Source of the DNA: Cellulophaga sp. F20128
Lineage (GTDB): Bacteria; Bacteroidota; Bacteroidia; Flavobacteriales; Flavobacteriaceae
Length of the DNA stretch: 64,000 nucleotides
Assembly (NCBI RefSeq): GCF_023015805.1
Contig: NZ_JALKBA010000018.1
Span: 1 to 64,000, forward strand
Direction of reading: 5' to 3'
The position numbers were made by a program, and so were the translations under genes. Shown in pieces: positions 26,008 to 35,354 of this stretch; the first letter of the stretch is position 1, and each line of letters opens with the position of its first letter. The notes under the pieces were generated by a model. The model did no database searches. It was not told where the DNA came from and was given only the letters and a program-made list of their open reading frames with translations.

Positions 26008-27220
26008 AACAAGCTTTTTATTGTTGTTATTAGCAACCACCTCTTATGGTCAAATGCACAATTATGACTATCAAATTAAACTCGCCAATATCACTGACAC
26101 ATGGCACAGCATTACGCTACCGAATACTGTTTTTTTAAACACCTTAGAAAGTTTAAGCGATATTCGTATTTATGGCATCACGGCGAAAAATGACACCATT
26201 GAAGCTCCCTATATTTTAAATTATACAGCACCTCAACTACAAACCAAAACGATAGAATACCAATTAATTAATGCAAGCTCTAAAGATGGAGTCTCGTTTT
26301 TTTCATTAAAAATACCATCTAAAGATGCCGTAAACCATATAAATTTAGATTTTGAAGAGGACAATTTTGACTGGAGAGTTCTTCTTCAAGGCAGTCACAA
26401 CCAAAAAGACTGGTTTACCATTTACAATGACTATAGGATAGTAGCTATAAAGAACAGCAGAACCAACTATAACTTTACTGATCTTACTTTTTCACCCGTA
26501 GAATACACCTATTTTAGAATTGGTATTAAGAGCGATTTAGAACCTACTTTAAAAAAAGCTACCCTAGAATATCAGCAACAAACAACAGCCAATATAACCG
26601 ACCGTAAACTTAAATCGTTTACTACGGATAACAATAAAAAGACCAAACAAACCATAGTACATATAGCCTTAGAAAAAAAAGCCCCAACCCATCAAATAAC
26701 TATAAAAGTAAACGACAAGATAGATTATTACCGACCCATACAAATTGAAGAATTAGTAGATAGTGTAAAAACTGAAAAAGGTTTTAAATACAATTACAAA
26801 ACACTTAGTTATGGCACATTAACGTCCATTGAAAAGAATACTTTTACATTTAAAAATACCTTTGCAAAAAATTTAAGAATTACCATTTCTAATTTTGACA
26901 ATGAACCCCTGCAAATAACAGGCATCAATGCAAAAGGGTACAGATTTCAACTTATAGCTCGTTTTACAACACCAGCAACCTATTACCTCACCTATGGCAA
27001 TAAGGAAGCATATGCACCGAGCTATGATATTGCAAAACTCAACCTTAAAATGCCCGACACTATTAGCAAACTTTCATTAGGGGAGTCTCAAAAAATAATT
27101 AAAAATGAGAAAATTGCACCCCAACCACTATTTAAAAGTGAAATATGGCTATGGGCTGTTATGGGTATCTTGCTCCTAGTAATTGGCTGGTTTTCCTATA
27201 AGATGCTAACAAAAAAATAG
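25988..27220 (+). CDS. DUF3999 exported protein, partner of DUF2339
   Basis: A 410-residue protein with a signal peptide (about residues 1-21, ending TTSYGQ), a large beta-rich periplasmic part and one C-terminal membrane anchor (LWAVMGILLLVIGWFSY). The N-terminal block SLSDIRIYGITAKNDTIEAPY fits DUF3999, whose members sit beside DUF2339 membrane proteins. The gene starts inside the DUF2339 coding end. An in-frame TTG directly precedes the ATG used here. Function unknown; a joint envelope complex is inferred from the recurrent pairing. Confidence 0.82.
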   Translation: MRQKLNKTSFLLLLLATTSYGQMHNYDYQIKLANITDTWHSITLPNTVFLNTLESLSDIRIYGITAKNDTIEAPYILNYTAPQLQTKTIEYQLINASSKDGVSFFSLKIPSKDAVNHINLDFEEDNFDWRVLLQGSHNQKDWFTIYNDYRIVAIKNSRTNYNFTDLTFSPVEYTYFRIGIKSDLEPTLKKATLEYQQQTTANITDRKLKSFTTDNNKKTKQTIVHIALEKKAPTHQITIKVNDKIDYYRPIQIEELVDSVKTEKGFKYNYKTLSYGTLTSIEKNTFTFKNTFAKNLRITISNFDNEPLQITGINAKGYRFQLIARFTTPATYYLTYGNKEAYAPSYDIAKLNLKMPDTISKLSLGESQKIIKNEKIAPQPLFKSEIWLWAVMGILLLVIGWFSYKMLTKK

Positions 27221-27272
27221 CAAAAACAAAGATCTTCTTAACTAAACTGTCAATTACATTTTAGAAATGATA

Positions 27273-28229
27273 TTAAACTTCAGCCTTAACAATTACGTCT
27301 ATCGTTTTTTGTAAGCCTATTTTGGCAATTTCTAACATATCTTCCTTATAGTACTCCGGATTATACATTTCTAAAGAAACACAGCCTTTATACCCAATAC
27401 TTTTTAAGTCTTTTAAAATTTCTGGAAGTGGCAATATTCCGTCTCCTGGAAATACCCTGTGCTTATCTTCCATCATTTTAATATCCATATCTTTAGGAGC
27501 GTCATTAAATTGAAAAATAGCAAAAATAGCACCATTTAACAATTTCATACCATTAAACCCTACTTCAGAAATATACATATGGTATACATCTGGAATAATT
27601 TTTGCCTGTGAATGATTGGTATCTAATGCAACACCTACCGCCTGCCCCATCGTTTTTAACGGAAACATTTTTACAAATACTAAGGCAGGAATTACATTGT
27701 ATTCACCAATGCCAATCGCTAACAATCTAGCATAACAAGAAACCACAAATGCATGATCATAGTCTTCCCCCACCTTATTAGGAATGGCTTGTGCATAAGT
27801 ACACCCTATTTCAGAAGCCATTCGAAAGCGGTTTCTGGTCGCGGGTAATGATGCCTGAAATTCTTCTTCATTTTTAGGGATGCACCCCCACAAACCAATC
27901 ATACTGGGTACAAACAAACCCGCATCTCTAATTCTTTTTCCTAACTTTTTAAGATCGCCCCCATTTTTTTCATACTCCATAAGATCACTATCCCAAGGCT
28001 CTATGGCATCATAGCCCGCAGCAATGGCAATATCAACCTTTTTATCCAATCCTTTTACAGGGCGTATGGTAGCCGTATCCAAACAAATGGGCCACGGGCT
28101 TTTCCCATTTTGATAGCGTTTTTCTTTTGAAGTCGCAGGTTCCTCAATCTTTGTAGAAATACTTCCTTTACAAGATGCCGTAAGCAGTGCAGTAGCTGTA
28201 GCACCAGATATAAATTTTCTTCTATCCAT
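27273..28229 (-). CDS. Sugar phosphate isomerase/epimerase-type TIM barrel, Tat-exported
   Basis: A 318-residue protein of the xylose isomerase-like TIM-barrel (AP endonuclease 2) superfamily. The N-terminus MDRRKFISGATATALLTASC has a twin-arginine motif and a lipobox cysteine at residue 20, so it is likely exported folded and lipid-anchored. The barrel shows GYDAIEPWD early, VALDTNHSQ in the middle and a final GYKGCVSLEMYNP, where metal-binding acidic residues usually lie. The substrate is unknown; oligosaccharide or inositol-type compounds are typical. The ATG at 28229 was chosen for the Tat motif. It stands alone, convergent with the DUF3999 gene. Confidence 0.8.
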   Translation of the reverse strand: MDRRKFISGATATALLTASCKGSISTKIEEPATSKEKRYQNGKSPWPICLDTATIRPVKGLDKKVDIAIAAGYDAIEPWDSDLMEYEKNGGDLKKLGKRIRDAGLFVPSMIGLWGCIPKNEEEFQASLPATRNRFRMASEIGCTYAQAIPNKVGEDYDHAFVVSCYARLLAIGIGEYNVIPALVFVKMFPLKTMGQAVGVALDTNHSQAKIIPDVYHMYISEVGFNGMKLLNGAIFAIFQFNDAPKDMDIKMMEDKHRVFPGDGILPLPEILKDLKSIGYKGCVSLEMYNPEYYKEDMLEIAKIGLQKTIDVIVKAEV

Positions 28230-28310
28230 TTTTTTTAGTTTGTTTAGCAACAGACTAAAGTTATAAAAAAGAAATCTAGTGGCCTACATTAAATACAACC
28301 CAACTAACAG

Positions 28311-28327
28311 ATTGATTAACAATCAAT
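28311..28327. repeat. Short palindrome upstream of the TIM-barrel gene
   Basis: ATTGATT (28311-28317) and AATCAAT (28321-28327) form a dyad around AAC, 82 bp before the TIM-barrel start. It may be an operator; it is short and AT-rich, so chance is possible. Confidence 0.3.
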
Positions 28328-28418
28328 TAACTACAATTCTGTAAAAGTCACAAGAACACAATAACACACGCTTTTGATCTTTTGGATGCAAAAGAGTATG
28401 TTAAATCAGTATATTTAA

Positions 28419-29726
28419 TTATTTTTCAACTGGCTCACCATACAAATCAAAGTCAGCAGCCTCCGTTATTTTTATGGATGTAAATTCACCTTGTTTTAAA
28501 TAGAATTTAGTGGCATCTATTAAAACTTCATTGTCAACATCTGGAGAATCAAACTCGGTACGCCCAACAAAGTAATTTCCTTCTTTACGATCGATAATAC
28601 ACTTAAAAGTTTGACCAATTTTTTCTTGATTCAATTCCCACGAAATCTGAGATTGAATTTCCATTATTTGGTTCGCTCGATCTTGCTTTACCTCTTCTGG
28701 AACATTATCTTCTAAATTATAGGCATGTGTATTTTCTTCATGACTATACGTAAAACAACCCAAACGCTCAAAACGCATCGCTGTAACCCAATCTTTTAAG
28801 GTTTCAAAATCTTCTTCCGTTTCTCCAGGGTACCCAACAATTAAAGTTGTTCTAATCGTCATATCCGGAACAGTGGCCCTAAAATCTTGTAATAACTTTG
28901 TGGTTTTGGCTTGGGTAGTACCGCGACGCATACTTTTTAAAATAGCATCGGCAATATGCTGTAAGGGAATATCTAAATAGTTGCATATTTTAGGCTCTTT
29001 GTTCATAAGATCTAAAACATCCATTGGAAAACCAGTTGGAAATGCATAATGCAAACGGATCCACTCAATGCCTTCTACCTTTACCAAAGCTTCTAAAAGC
29101 TCTGCTAAATTTCTCTTTTTATAAATATCAAGACCGTAATAGGTTAGATCTTGCGCTATAAGAATAAGTTCCTTAACGCCTTTGGCTGCCAATTTTTCGG
29201 CCTCAGTTACCAACGCTTCAATAGGGGTGCTCTTATGCTTACCACGCATAATGGGTATGGCACAAAAAGAACAAGGTCTATCACAACCTTCTGCAATTTT
29301 TAAATACGCATAGTTTTTTGGAGTCGTTGTTAAACGCTCACCTATTAATTCATGCTTATAATCCGCTTCTAAAGCCTTTAACAGGCTGGGCAATTGACTT
29401 GTACCAAAATACTCATCAACATTTGGAATTTCCTTTTGCAAATCGGGCTTATAACGTTCGCTTAAACAACCTGTTACAAAAACCTTATCTACCTCGCCAG
29501 CTTCCTTTTTCTGTACAAAATCTAAAATTGTATTGATACTCTCTTCTTTAGCGTTGGCAATAAAACCACAGGTATTTATAACAACAATGTTACCCTCTTC
29601 TTCATGAACTACTTCCTTTCCATTGGCTTTTAGTTGCCCCATAAGTACTTCTGAATCGTACACATTTTTGGAACAGCCCAAAGTTACAACATTGATTTTA
29701 TTCGTTTTTAGTGATTTTGTGCGCAT
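28419..29726 (-). CDS. rimO: Ribosomal protein S12 methylthiotransferase
   Basis: A 435-residue radical-SAM enzyme that adds a methylthio group to an aspartate of ribosomal protein S12. The N-terminal UPF0004 domain supplies three cluster cysteines (Cys18 in TLGCSKN, Cys53 in NTCGF, Cys87 in TGCLSE). The radical-SAM CxxxCxxC is Cys148, Cys152 and Cys155 (EGCDRPCSFCAIP). A TRAM RNA-binding domain closes the protein, ending near DLYGEP. The motif TLGCSKNVYDSE separates RimO from its tRNA-modifying relative MiaB. The ATG at 29726 fits the domain start better than the longer frame. A TATTTTTG element (29745-29752, minus strand) lies 18 bp upstream. Confidence 0.94.
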   Translation of the reverse strand: MRTKSLKTNKINVVTLGCSKNVYDSEVLMGQLKANGKEVVHEEEGNIVVINTCGFIANAKEESINTILDFVQKKEAGEVDKVFVTGCLSERYKPDLQKEIPNVDEYFGTSQLPSLLKALEADYKHELIGERLTTTPKNYAYLKIAEGCDRPCSFCAIPIMRGKHKSTPIEALVTEAEKLAAKGVKELILIAQDLTYYGLDIYKKRNLAELLEALVKVEGIEWIRLHYAFPTGFPMDVLDLMNKEPKICNYLDIPLQHIADAILKSMRRGTTQAKTTKLLQDFRATVPDMTIRTTLIVGYPGETEEDFETLKDWVTAMRFERLGCFTYSHEENTHAYNLEDNVPEEVKQDRANQIMEIQSQISWELNQEKIGQTFKCIIDRKEGNYFVGRTEFDSPDVDNEVLIDATKFYLKQGEFTSIKITEAADFDLYGEPVEK

Positions 29727-29849
29727 AAGCTTTAAAATTGGCTGCAAAAATACAACTTGATTAAGTAATGACACCTATGAAGAACTAATTTTATGATTTT
29801 TACGTTAAACCATTTAAACAGAATACATTCTAATTGTTAAACCCTAATT

Positions 29850-30926
29850 ATGAAAGTCCTTCATTTTGCCCCTATTTTAATACTATTCTTAAGTTGTTTT
29901 GGTTGTTCAACGGATACTGATACTCCGGATGATGTTCCAGAAACCGATGCCTTGTATTTTCCTCCTTTAGATGCTGACACCTGGGAAACAAATTCCTTAG
30001 CCCAGTTAGGATGGAATGAAGATAAATTACAACCTTTGCTCGACTTTTTAGATGCTAAAAACACAAAGGGCTTTGTAGTCTTATACAACGGTAAAATTGC
30101 TATAGAACATTATATGAATGAGCATTCTGCACAAAAAATTTGGTATTGGGCTAGTGCAGGAAAAACATTAACAACTGCAATAGCCGGCATTGCTCAAGAC
30201 GAAGGCCTGCTAAACCTAAATACAAAAGTGTCAGACTATTTGGGAACGGGGTGGACAAGTGCCACCTTGGATCAGGAAAATTTAATCACTTGTAAAAACC
30301 TATTATCTATGACTTCTGGCCTGGATGATAGCCAAGGAGACGGTATCGCACCAGAAAACCTACAATACAGGGCTGATGCAGGCACTCGATGGGCCTACCA
30401 CAATGTCTATGTAAAAATGCAAGATGTGGTAGCACTAACCAGCAATCAGAGTTGGTCTGCCTACTTTAATTCTAAGTTGAGGGACAAAATTGGAATGACA
30501 GGAAACTGGACAACAATTAACGACCTTAGCGTTTATTGGAGTACCACAAGAAGTATGGCCCGTTTTGGATTATTGATGGCAGCCAACGGCAAGTGGGAGG
30601 ATACCCAAATAATTCCGAAACAATTTTTAACTGAAGCTACCAATACCTCACAAAATATAAATTTAGCCTATGGATATTTATGGTGGTTAAACGGAAAAGA
30701 AAACTACCATTTACCTCAAAGTCAAATGCAATTTAACGGTAACCTGATACCCGATGCTCCAAAAGATATGTATGCAGCCTTAGGTAAAAACGACCAAAAA
30801 ATCTATATAGTACCCAGCAAGAATCTCGTAATCATAAGAATGGGAAATGCAGCCGACGGCGACAATTTTGCCTTATCTAATTTTGACAATGAACTGTGGT
30901 TAAAGCTGAATGATGTGCTAAATTAA
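29850..30926 (+). CDS. Class C beta-lactamase-family serine hydrolase lipoprotein
   Basis: A 358-residue lipoprotein with an N-terminal signal ending in the cysteines of LSCFGCS (Cys16 or Cys19). The beta-lactamase/transpeptidase-like domain has SAGK (Ser102 to Lys105) and the YxN motif YHN (183-185). This is the serine-hydrolase branch that includes esterases, D-aminopeptidases and EstB-like enzymes, so true beta-lactamase activity is not implied. It is monocistronic, divergent from rimO and convergent with fabF. Confidence 0.85.
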   Translation: MKVLHFAPILILFLSCFGCSTDTDTPDDVPETDALYFPPLDADTWETNSLAQLGWNEDKLQPLLDFLDAKNTKGFVVLYNGKIAIEHYMNEHSAQKIWYWASAGKTLTTAIAGIAQDEGLLNLNTKVSDYLGTGWTSATLDQENLITCKNLLSMTSGLDDSQGDGIAPENLQYRADAGTRWAYHNVYVKMQDVVALTSNQSWSAYFNSKLRDKIGMTGNWTTINDLSVYWSTTRSMARFGLLMAANGKWEDTQIIPKQFLTEATNTSQNINLAYGYLWWLNGKENYHLPQSQMQFNGNLIPDAPKDMYAALGKNDQKIYIVPSKNLVIIRMGNAADGDNFALSNFDNELWLKLNDVLN

Positions 30927-31054
30927 TATTTGTTATGATTTGAAATTGTTACTGTTTTAAAACTAATAAAAAAGGGGTATTTACAATTTACCGAAACCAC
31001 TCTATTAGTAAACATTGTGATAGTTTACCCAAACAAAATGGTACCGCCAATATT

Positions 31055-32296
31055 CTAAACACTTTTAAAAATAGTAGTCGCATTATGCCCGCCAAAACCA
31101 AAGGTATTACTCATTGCAATATTTACTTTATGATTGGCAGCTTCTTTTATAACTATGGGCATTGCTGATGGAATCAATGGGTCTATTGTAGTTGTATTAA
31201 TGGTTGGCGGTATGGTATTATTTTCTATCGCCTTAATAGCAACAATAGCTTCTATTGCTCCGGCAGCACCAAGCAAGTGCCCCGTCATGGATTTAGTTGC
31301 ACTTATTTTTAAATTTTTAAACTGATGATTAAAGGTTGTTGACACCGCTTTAATTTCACTGATATCACCAACGGGCGTAGAGGTTGCATGGGTATTTAAA
31401 TAATTAATTTGGTCCGATGTTATCCCAGCTTCTTCCATAGCCAACTCCATCGCTTTAATAGCACCTATTCCTTCTGGGTGGGTTGCCGAAATATGGTAGG
31501 CATCATCGGTCATAGCTGCACCTACTATTTCTGCATAAATTTTTGCGCCACGTGCCTTTGCATGTTCGTACTCTTCAAGAATTAAAGCCCCAGCTCCTTC
31601 TCCCATTACAAAGCCATCTCTATCCGCGTCGAACGGTCTAGATGCCCCTTGCGGATCATCATTACGGGTAGATAGTGCTTTCATTGCATTAAAACCACCT
31701 ATAGAAGCTTCTGTTATTGGCGCTTCGGATCCGCCAGTTACCATAACTTTAGCCTTGTTTAAGCGGATATAGTTAAAGGCATCCATAATAGCAGAACTAG
31801 AAGATGCACAAGCAGAAACCGCCGTGTAGTTTATACCCATCAATCCAAATTTCATCGCTATCATTCCCGATGCCATATTTGAAAGTAATTTAGGAATAAA
31901 GAAAGGATTAAAACGTGGGTTTTTGCCACCTTCAGTATAATTCTTAACCTCTTCTTCAAAAGTTTTCATTCCACCTTGTCCCGTTCCCCAAACAACACCA
32001 ATATCAAAAGGAGATAAGGAGGCTATATCCAAGCCGCTATCTTCCATAGCCTCGGTTACAGCGTAAAGGGCATATTGCGTAAACGGATCGCTTCTTTTAA
32101 TTTGATTGCGGTCTAAGTATTTTTCAGGGCTAAAATTTTTAAGCTCTGCAGCAAACTTTGTCTTGAAAAGGGAAGTATCAAATTTGGTGATTTCTAATGT
32201 ACCACTTTTCCCTTTTACAGCATTCTCCCAAAACTCATTTACCGAATTTCCAATAGGTGTTAATGCTCCCAACCCTGTAACGACTACTCTTTTCAT
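31055..32296 (-). CDS. fabF: 3-oxoacyl-[acyl-carrier-protein] synthase II
   Basis: A 413-residue condensing enzyme of fatty acid elongation. The Cys-His-His triad is Cys163 (SACASSSSA), His303 (NTHATSTPVGD) and His340 (MTGHLLGAAG). The length and motifs are those of KAS II. It stands alone, without acyl carrier protein or ribonuclease III genes nearby, so it may be a second copy used for a special fatty acid or in temperature adaptation. A candidate -7 element TAAATTTG (32350-32357, minus strand) lies 53 bp upstream. Confidence 0.93.
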   Translation of the reverse strand: MKRVVVTGLGALTPIGNSVNEFWENAVKGKSGTLEITKFDTSLFKTKFAAELKNFSPEKYLDRNQIKRSDPFTQYALYAVTEAMEDSGLDIASLSPFDIGVVWGTGQGGMKTFEEEVKNYTEGGKNPRFNPFFIPKLLSNMASGMIAMKFGLMGINYTAVSACASSSSAIMDAFNYIRLNKAKVMVTGGSEAPITEASIGGFNAMKALSTRNDDPQGASRPFDADRDGFVMGEGAGALILEEYEHAKARGAKIYAEIVGAAMTDDAYHISATHPEGIGAIKAMELAMEEAGITSDQINYLNTHATSTPVGDISEIKAVSTTFNHQFKNLKISATKSMTGHLLGAAGAIEAIVAIKAIENNTIPPTINTTTIDPLIPSAMPIVIKEAANHKVNIAMSNTFGFGGHNATTIFKSV

Positions 32297-32465
32297 ATGT
32301 ATTTTATAACTGATATATTGCTGCCAACTTAAATTTACTATTCCATAGGCAAATTTACTAAAACTTGTTTGTAAACGGTTACTGATTGCGCACCATTTAA
32401 GTCATTTTTCTATTAAAAATAATAGCAAGATTTTAACCGAACAAACCAAAAGAATATCGTAGCTC

Positions 32466-32479
32466 AAAAAAAAAAAAAA
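32466..32479. repeat. Homopolymer of 14 A
   Basis: Fourteen consecutive A on the plus strand just beyond the end of the minus-strand AraC gene. On that strand it reads as a T-run 15 bp after the stop and could aid termination, although no strong stem precedes it. Such runs are prone to slippage and sequencing error. Confidence 0.6.
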
Positions 32480-32494
32480 TGTTTACTGCAGCAA

Positions 32495-33370
32495 TTACCG
32501 ATACCTTTTTTTAAATTCCAAGGGCGTGTTATTGGTGCTTTTCTTGAAAACCTTAGAGAAATAGGCGTAATCTTGATACCCTAAAAGTTCGGCTATTGTA
32601 GCCAAAGAATTATCAGAATGTACTATAAGGCGCTTAGATTCTAAAACAACCCGTTCAGTAATTAATTCAGTAGTTGTTTTATCTACCGTAGTTTTACTAA
32701 TCCGGTTTAAGTGCTTTGGCGACATGTGCAACTTGTCTGCATAAAATTTTACAGACTTTTCTGTTTTATAATTTGATTCAATAGTTTTTTCTAAATCATT
32801 AAGCTTTTCAACATATGAAACAGAAGTGGTTTTACTTATAAGATCCAAACTACTATAATATCGTGCTAAATCCACATAGACAGTGTTTATGAGACTTGCT
32901 ATCTTTTGCTTTCTATAAAGAAGATTATTCTGGTATTCTTTTTTAATAGTTTTAAAAACGGAAGCTACTTCTTGTATTTCATTTTCTATAAGTCTGAGTG
33001 ATGGGGTGTTTTTATAGGAATGAAAAAAAGGAAATTGTTCCAATTTACTTTTTGAAAAATGAAGTTCATAAAAATCCTGAGTATGAAAAAAAATATAACC
33101 CTCTGGAATTGTGGCAAAGGTCCAATAATGGGTTTGCCCAGGTTGTAAAAAAAATACGCTACCTGGTTTCACATTGTATGTATTAAAATCTATTTCATGT
33201 ACTCCCGTACCCTTCGTAAACAACACACATAAGTAAAAGTCATGCCTATGTGGTCTGTGAAAAAAATCCTTGTTTTTAAACAAATGGCTTTCTAGGTCAT
33301 TGGCATAAAAACTAGACCTTGGTATGTCTTGCTCAAATTGGGAAATGTTTAAAACAGGAATAAACTGCAT
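32495..33370 (-). CDS. AraC-family transcriptional regulator
   Basis: A 291-residue regulator with an N-terminal cupin domain (HRPHRHDFYLCVLFTKG near residue 36, then PGSVFFLQPGQTHYW) and a C-terminal double helix-turn-helix. Its family signature is ELLGYQDYAYFSKVFKKSTN near the end. It differs from the other two AraC regulators of the window, which are each other's closest match here. It is monocistronic and transcribed toward fabF but separated from it by 198 bp. Target genes are not evident. Confidence 0.87.
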   Translation of the reverse strand: MQFIPVLNISQFEQDIPRSSFYANDLESHLFKNKDFFHRPHRHDFYLCVLFTKGTGVHEIDFNTYNVKPGSVFFLQPGQTHYWTFATIPEGYIFFHTQDFYELHFSKSKLEQFPFFHSYKNTPSLRLIENEIQEVASVFKTIKKEYQNNLLYRKQKIASLINTVYVDLARYYSSLDLISKTTSVSYVEKLNDLEKTIESNYKTEKSVKFYADKLHMSPKHLNRISKTTVDKTTTELITERVVLESKRLIVHSDNSLATIAELLGYQDYAYFSKVFKKSTNNTPLEFKKRYR

Positions 33371-33470
33371 AATCTTTAATATGTCCTAAAAGTACAAAAA
33401 ATGGAGTTAATTACACGAGTAACAAACTAAAGCAATCCATTAAATTTGTCATTAAATAAAAGTCATTATT

Positions 33471-33821
33471 ATGCAATTTTTAGATATTATTAGGTACAAA
33501 TGTCCAAAATGTAAAAAAAACAACATCTTTAATTCTAAGGGTAATTTGTTTCTACTTCAAATTCCTAAAATGAATGAAAGGTGTGAAAATTGCAACTACA
33601 AGTATGAAATTGAAACTGGTTTTTTCTTTGGTGCAATGTATGTTAGTTACGGTTTAACAGTGGCGGAAATAACTATTTTCTCCATACTCTCCTTCTTTAT
33701 TTTTAAGGCATCCTTACTTACAACCTTCCTTGGCGTAATCGTCGTTTCCGTTCTTTTGAGTATTAAAAATTACAAATTAGCCAGAACCATATGGATATAC
33801 CTTTTTTACAAGCCGACTTAA
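33471..33821 (+). CDS. DUF983 zinc-ribbon membrane protein
   Basis: A 116-residue protein with an N-terminal zinc ribbon (CPKCKKNN and CENCNYKYE) followed by the family block GFFFGAMYVSYG and two membrane helices, the first in the region YGLTVAEITIFSILSFFIF. DUF983 is widespread in Bacteroidota and Alphaproteobacteria, and its role is unknown. It is monocistronic between AraC and ftsY. A TAAATTTG -7 element (33441-33448) lies 22 bp before the ATG. Confidence 0.85.
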   Translation: MQFLDIIRYKCPKCKKNNIFNSKGNLFLLQIPKMNERCENCNYKYEIETGFFFGAMYVSYGLTVAEITIFSILSFFIFKASLLTTFLGVIVVSVLLSIKNYKLARTIWIYLFYKPT

Positions 33822-33882
33822 TCAAGATCCCTAACCAGTCCTATTATTATTTATAGAAAGAAACCAATAACTTTCTACAAAA

Positions 33883-33901
33883 AAACCCTTAGTGATAAGG
33901 A
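33883..33901 (-). terminator. Weak terminator after ftsY
   Basis: On the minus strand CCTTA (33896-33900) and TAAGG (33887-33891) form a 5-bp stem with a short loop, followed by a seven-base T-run. It overlaps the region just beyond the ftsY stop. Confidence 0.5.
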
Positions 33902-33902
33902 G

Positions 33903-34865
33903 CTACTTTTTTAGATTAAAGAAAGAATCTACAAACTCATATTTATTAAAAACCTGTAAGTCTTCTATACCTTCACCTATACCGATATATTTTACAGGAA
34001 TTTTAAACTGATCTGATATTCCAATGACAACCCCGCCTTTTGCAGTGCCGTCTAATTTTGTAACTGCCAAAGAGGTTACCTCAGTAGCTTTTGTAAACTG
34101 TTTTGCTTGCTCAAAAGCATTTTGCCCTGTAGAGCCATCCAAAACCAGCATCACATCATGTGGAGTATCTTCTACCACTTTATGCATTACTCGTTTTATC
34201 TTGGTAAGCTCATTCATGAGGTTCACTTTATTATGCAAACGCCCAGCGGTATCTATAATAACAACATCTGCACCTTGTGTAACTGCAGAACTCAAGGTAT
34301 CAAAAGCAACAGATGCAGGATCACTACCCATTTTTTGTTTTACCAAAGGAATTTCTACCCGGTCTGCCCATACTTGCAACTGGTCAATTGCCGCGGCTCT
34401 AAAGGTATCTGCAGCACCTAATACAACTTTTAACCCTTGCTTTTTAAACTGATATGCCATTTTACCTATGGTAGTAGTTTTTCCAACACCATTAACACCT
34501 ACAACCATAATAACATAGGGTTTTACCCCTTTAGGAATTGTAAACTCCGTTTCTTCACCAACATTAGTAACAGCCAAAAGTCCTGCAATTTCTTCACGCA
34601 GAATTACATTCAATTCTTCCGTACCCAAATATTTATCCTTGGATACCCGTGCCTCTATACGATCTATGATTTTTAAGGTAGTCTCTACCCCAACATCCGA
34701 AGTTACCAAGACCTCCTCCAAATTATCAAGGACATCATCATCTACTTTGGTCTTGCCGGCAACAGCCTTGCTTAATTTAGAAAAAAAGCTCGTTTTACTT
34801 TTCTCTAAACCCTTGTCTAAAGTTTCTTTCTTTTTAGAAGAAAATATATTTTTAAATAAACTCAT
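33903..34865 (-). CDS. ftsY: Signal recognition particle receptor FtsY
   Basis: A 320-residue SRP-family GTPase that docks ribosome-nascent chain complexes at the membrane. It has a short basic N-terminus, an N domain, and the NG GTPase with G1 GVNGVGKTTTIGKMA, G3 DTAGR and G4 TKLD. The acidic A domain of enterobacterial FtsY is missing, as is usual in Bacteroidota. I chose the ATG at 34865 (MSLFKNIF). The frame stays open to 34937, but that stretch contains a terminator and a promoter. It follows the ribosomal protein genes rpmB and rpmG and the DUF4295 gene. Confidence 0.95.
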   Translation of the reverse strand: MSLFKNIFSSKKKETLDKGLEKSKTSFFSKLSKAVAGKTKVDDDVLDNLEEVLVTSDVGVETTLKIIDRIEARVSKDKYLGTEELNVILREEIAGLLAVTNVGEETEFTIPKGVKPYVIMVVGVNGVGKTTTIGKMAYQFKKQGLKVVLGAADTFRAAAIDQLQVWADRVEIPLVKQKMGSDPASVAFDTLSSAVTQGADVVIIDTAGRLHNKVNLMNELTKIKRVMHKVVEDTPHDVMLVLDGSTGQNAFEQAKQFTKATEVTSLAVTKLDGTAKGGVVIGISDQFKIPVKYIGIGEGIEDLQVFNKYEFVDSFFNLKK

Positions 34866-34885
34866 TTTGTGTTCCGCTATTTCAT

Positions 34886-34918
34886 CAAAGATATAAAAAT
34901 AAAAAAAGCCACTTTCAA
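34886..34918 (-). promoter_or_regulatory. Promoter of ftsY overlapping the upstream terminator
   Basis: Minus strand TATCTTTG (34886-34893) matches TAnnTTTG and lies 20 bp before the ftsY ATG. A TTG at 34916-34918, in the loop and stem of the preceding terminator, lies 22 bp further upstream and could be the -33 element. Confidence 0.45.
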
Positions 34919-34934
34919 CAGAAAGTAGCTTTTT
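34901..34934 (-). terminator. Terminator after the rpmB-rpmG-DUF4295 operon
   Basis: On the minus strand AGCTACTTTC (34921-34930) pairs with GAAAGTGGCT (34907-34916), with one G-T pair, around a four-base loop, followed by TTTTTTTATTTTT. It lies 23 bp after the DUF4295 stop. Confidence 0.8.
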
Positions 34935-34956
34935 CAACCAAAATTAATTTTGATTC

Positions 34957-35109
34957 TTATTTTTTAGCCAACCATTCGCTTACTAATTCTGGAGCCATAA
35001 CAGATTCCACAAATGTGTAAGCACCTGATTTAGGAGACTTCACCATTTTAATGGCTTTTGTTAATCGCTTTGAGCTGGTCTGTAAACTTGCTACTGTCTT
35101 CTTTGCCAT
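34957..35109 (-). CDS. DUF4295 small protein of the ribosomal cluster
   Basis: A 50-residue basic protein (MAKKTVASLQTSSKRLTKAI at the start, SEWLAKK at the end), found by translating the minus strand. DUF4295 proteins are characteristic of Bacteroidota and always lie next to rpmG and ftsY, as here. The function is not known; size and charge suggest a ribosome-associated protein. It follows rpmG by 42 bp and precedes the operon terminator. Confidence 0.88.
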   Translation of the reverse strand: MAKKTVASLQTSSKRLTKAIKMVKSPKSGAYTFVESVMAPELVSEWLAKK

Positions 35110-35151
35110 AACTTTTAGTTTATCAATTTCCTATACAGGAAAAATCTTTAA

Positions 35152-35334
35152 TTATTTTATTTCTTTATGAACTGTCATCTTCTTCAAGATTGGGTTGAAT
35201 TTCTTTAACTCAATCCTGTCTGGAGTGTTTTTCTTATTTTTAGTGGTAATATACCTAGAAGTTCCTGGTTGACCAGATTCCTTATGCTCAGTACATTCTA
35301 AAATAACCTGTATTCTGTTACCTTTTTTTGCCAT
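35152..35334 (-). CDS. rpmG: 50S ribosomal protein L33
   Basis: A 60-residue basic protein with the L33 pattern: [20 protein letters not shown], then [21 protein letters not shown], ending in KEIK. It has a single cysteine, so it is the zinc-free form of L33. It lies 20 bp after rpmB in a conserved ribosomal operon. Confidence 0.95.
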   Translation of the reverse strand: MAKKGNRIQVILECTEHKESGQPGTSRYITTKNKKNTPDRIELKKFNPILKKMTVHKEIK

Positions 35335-35354
35335 CGTAATTCAATTTATTGGGA

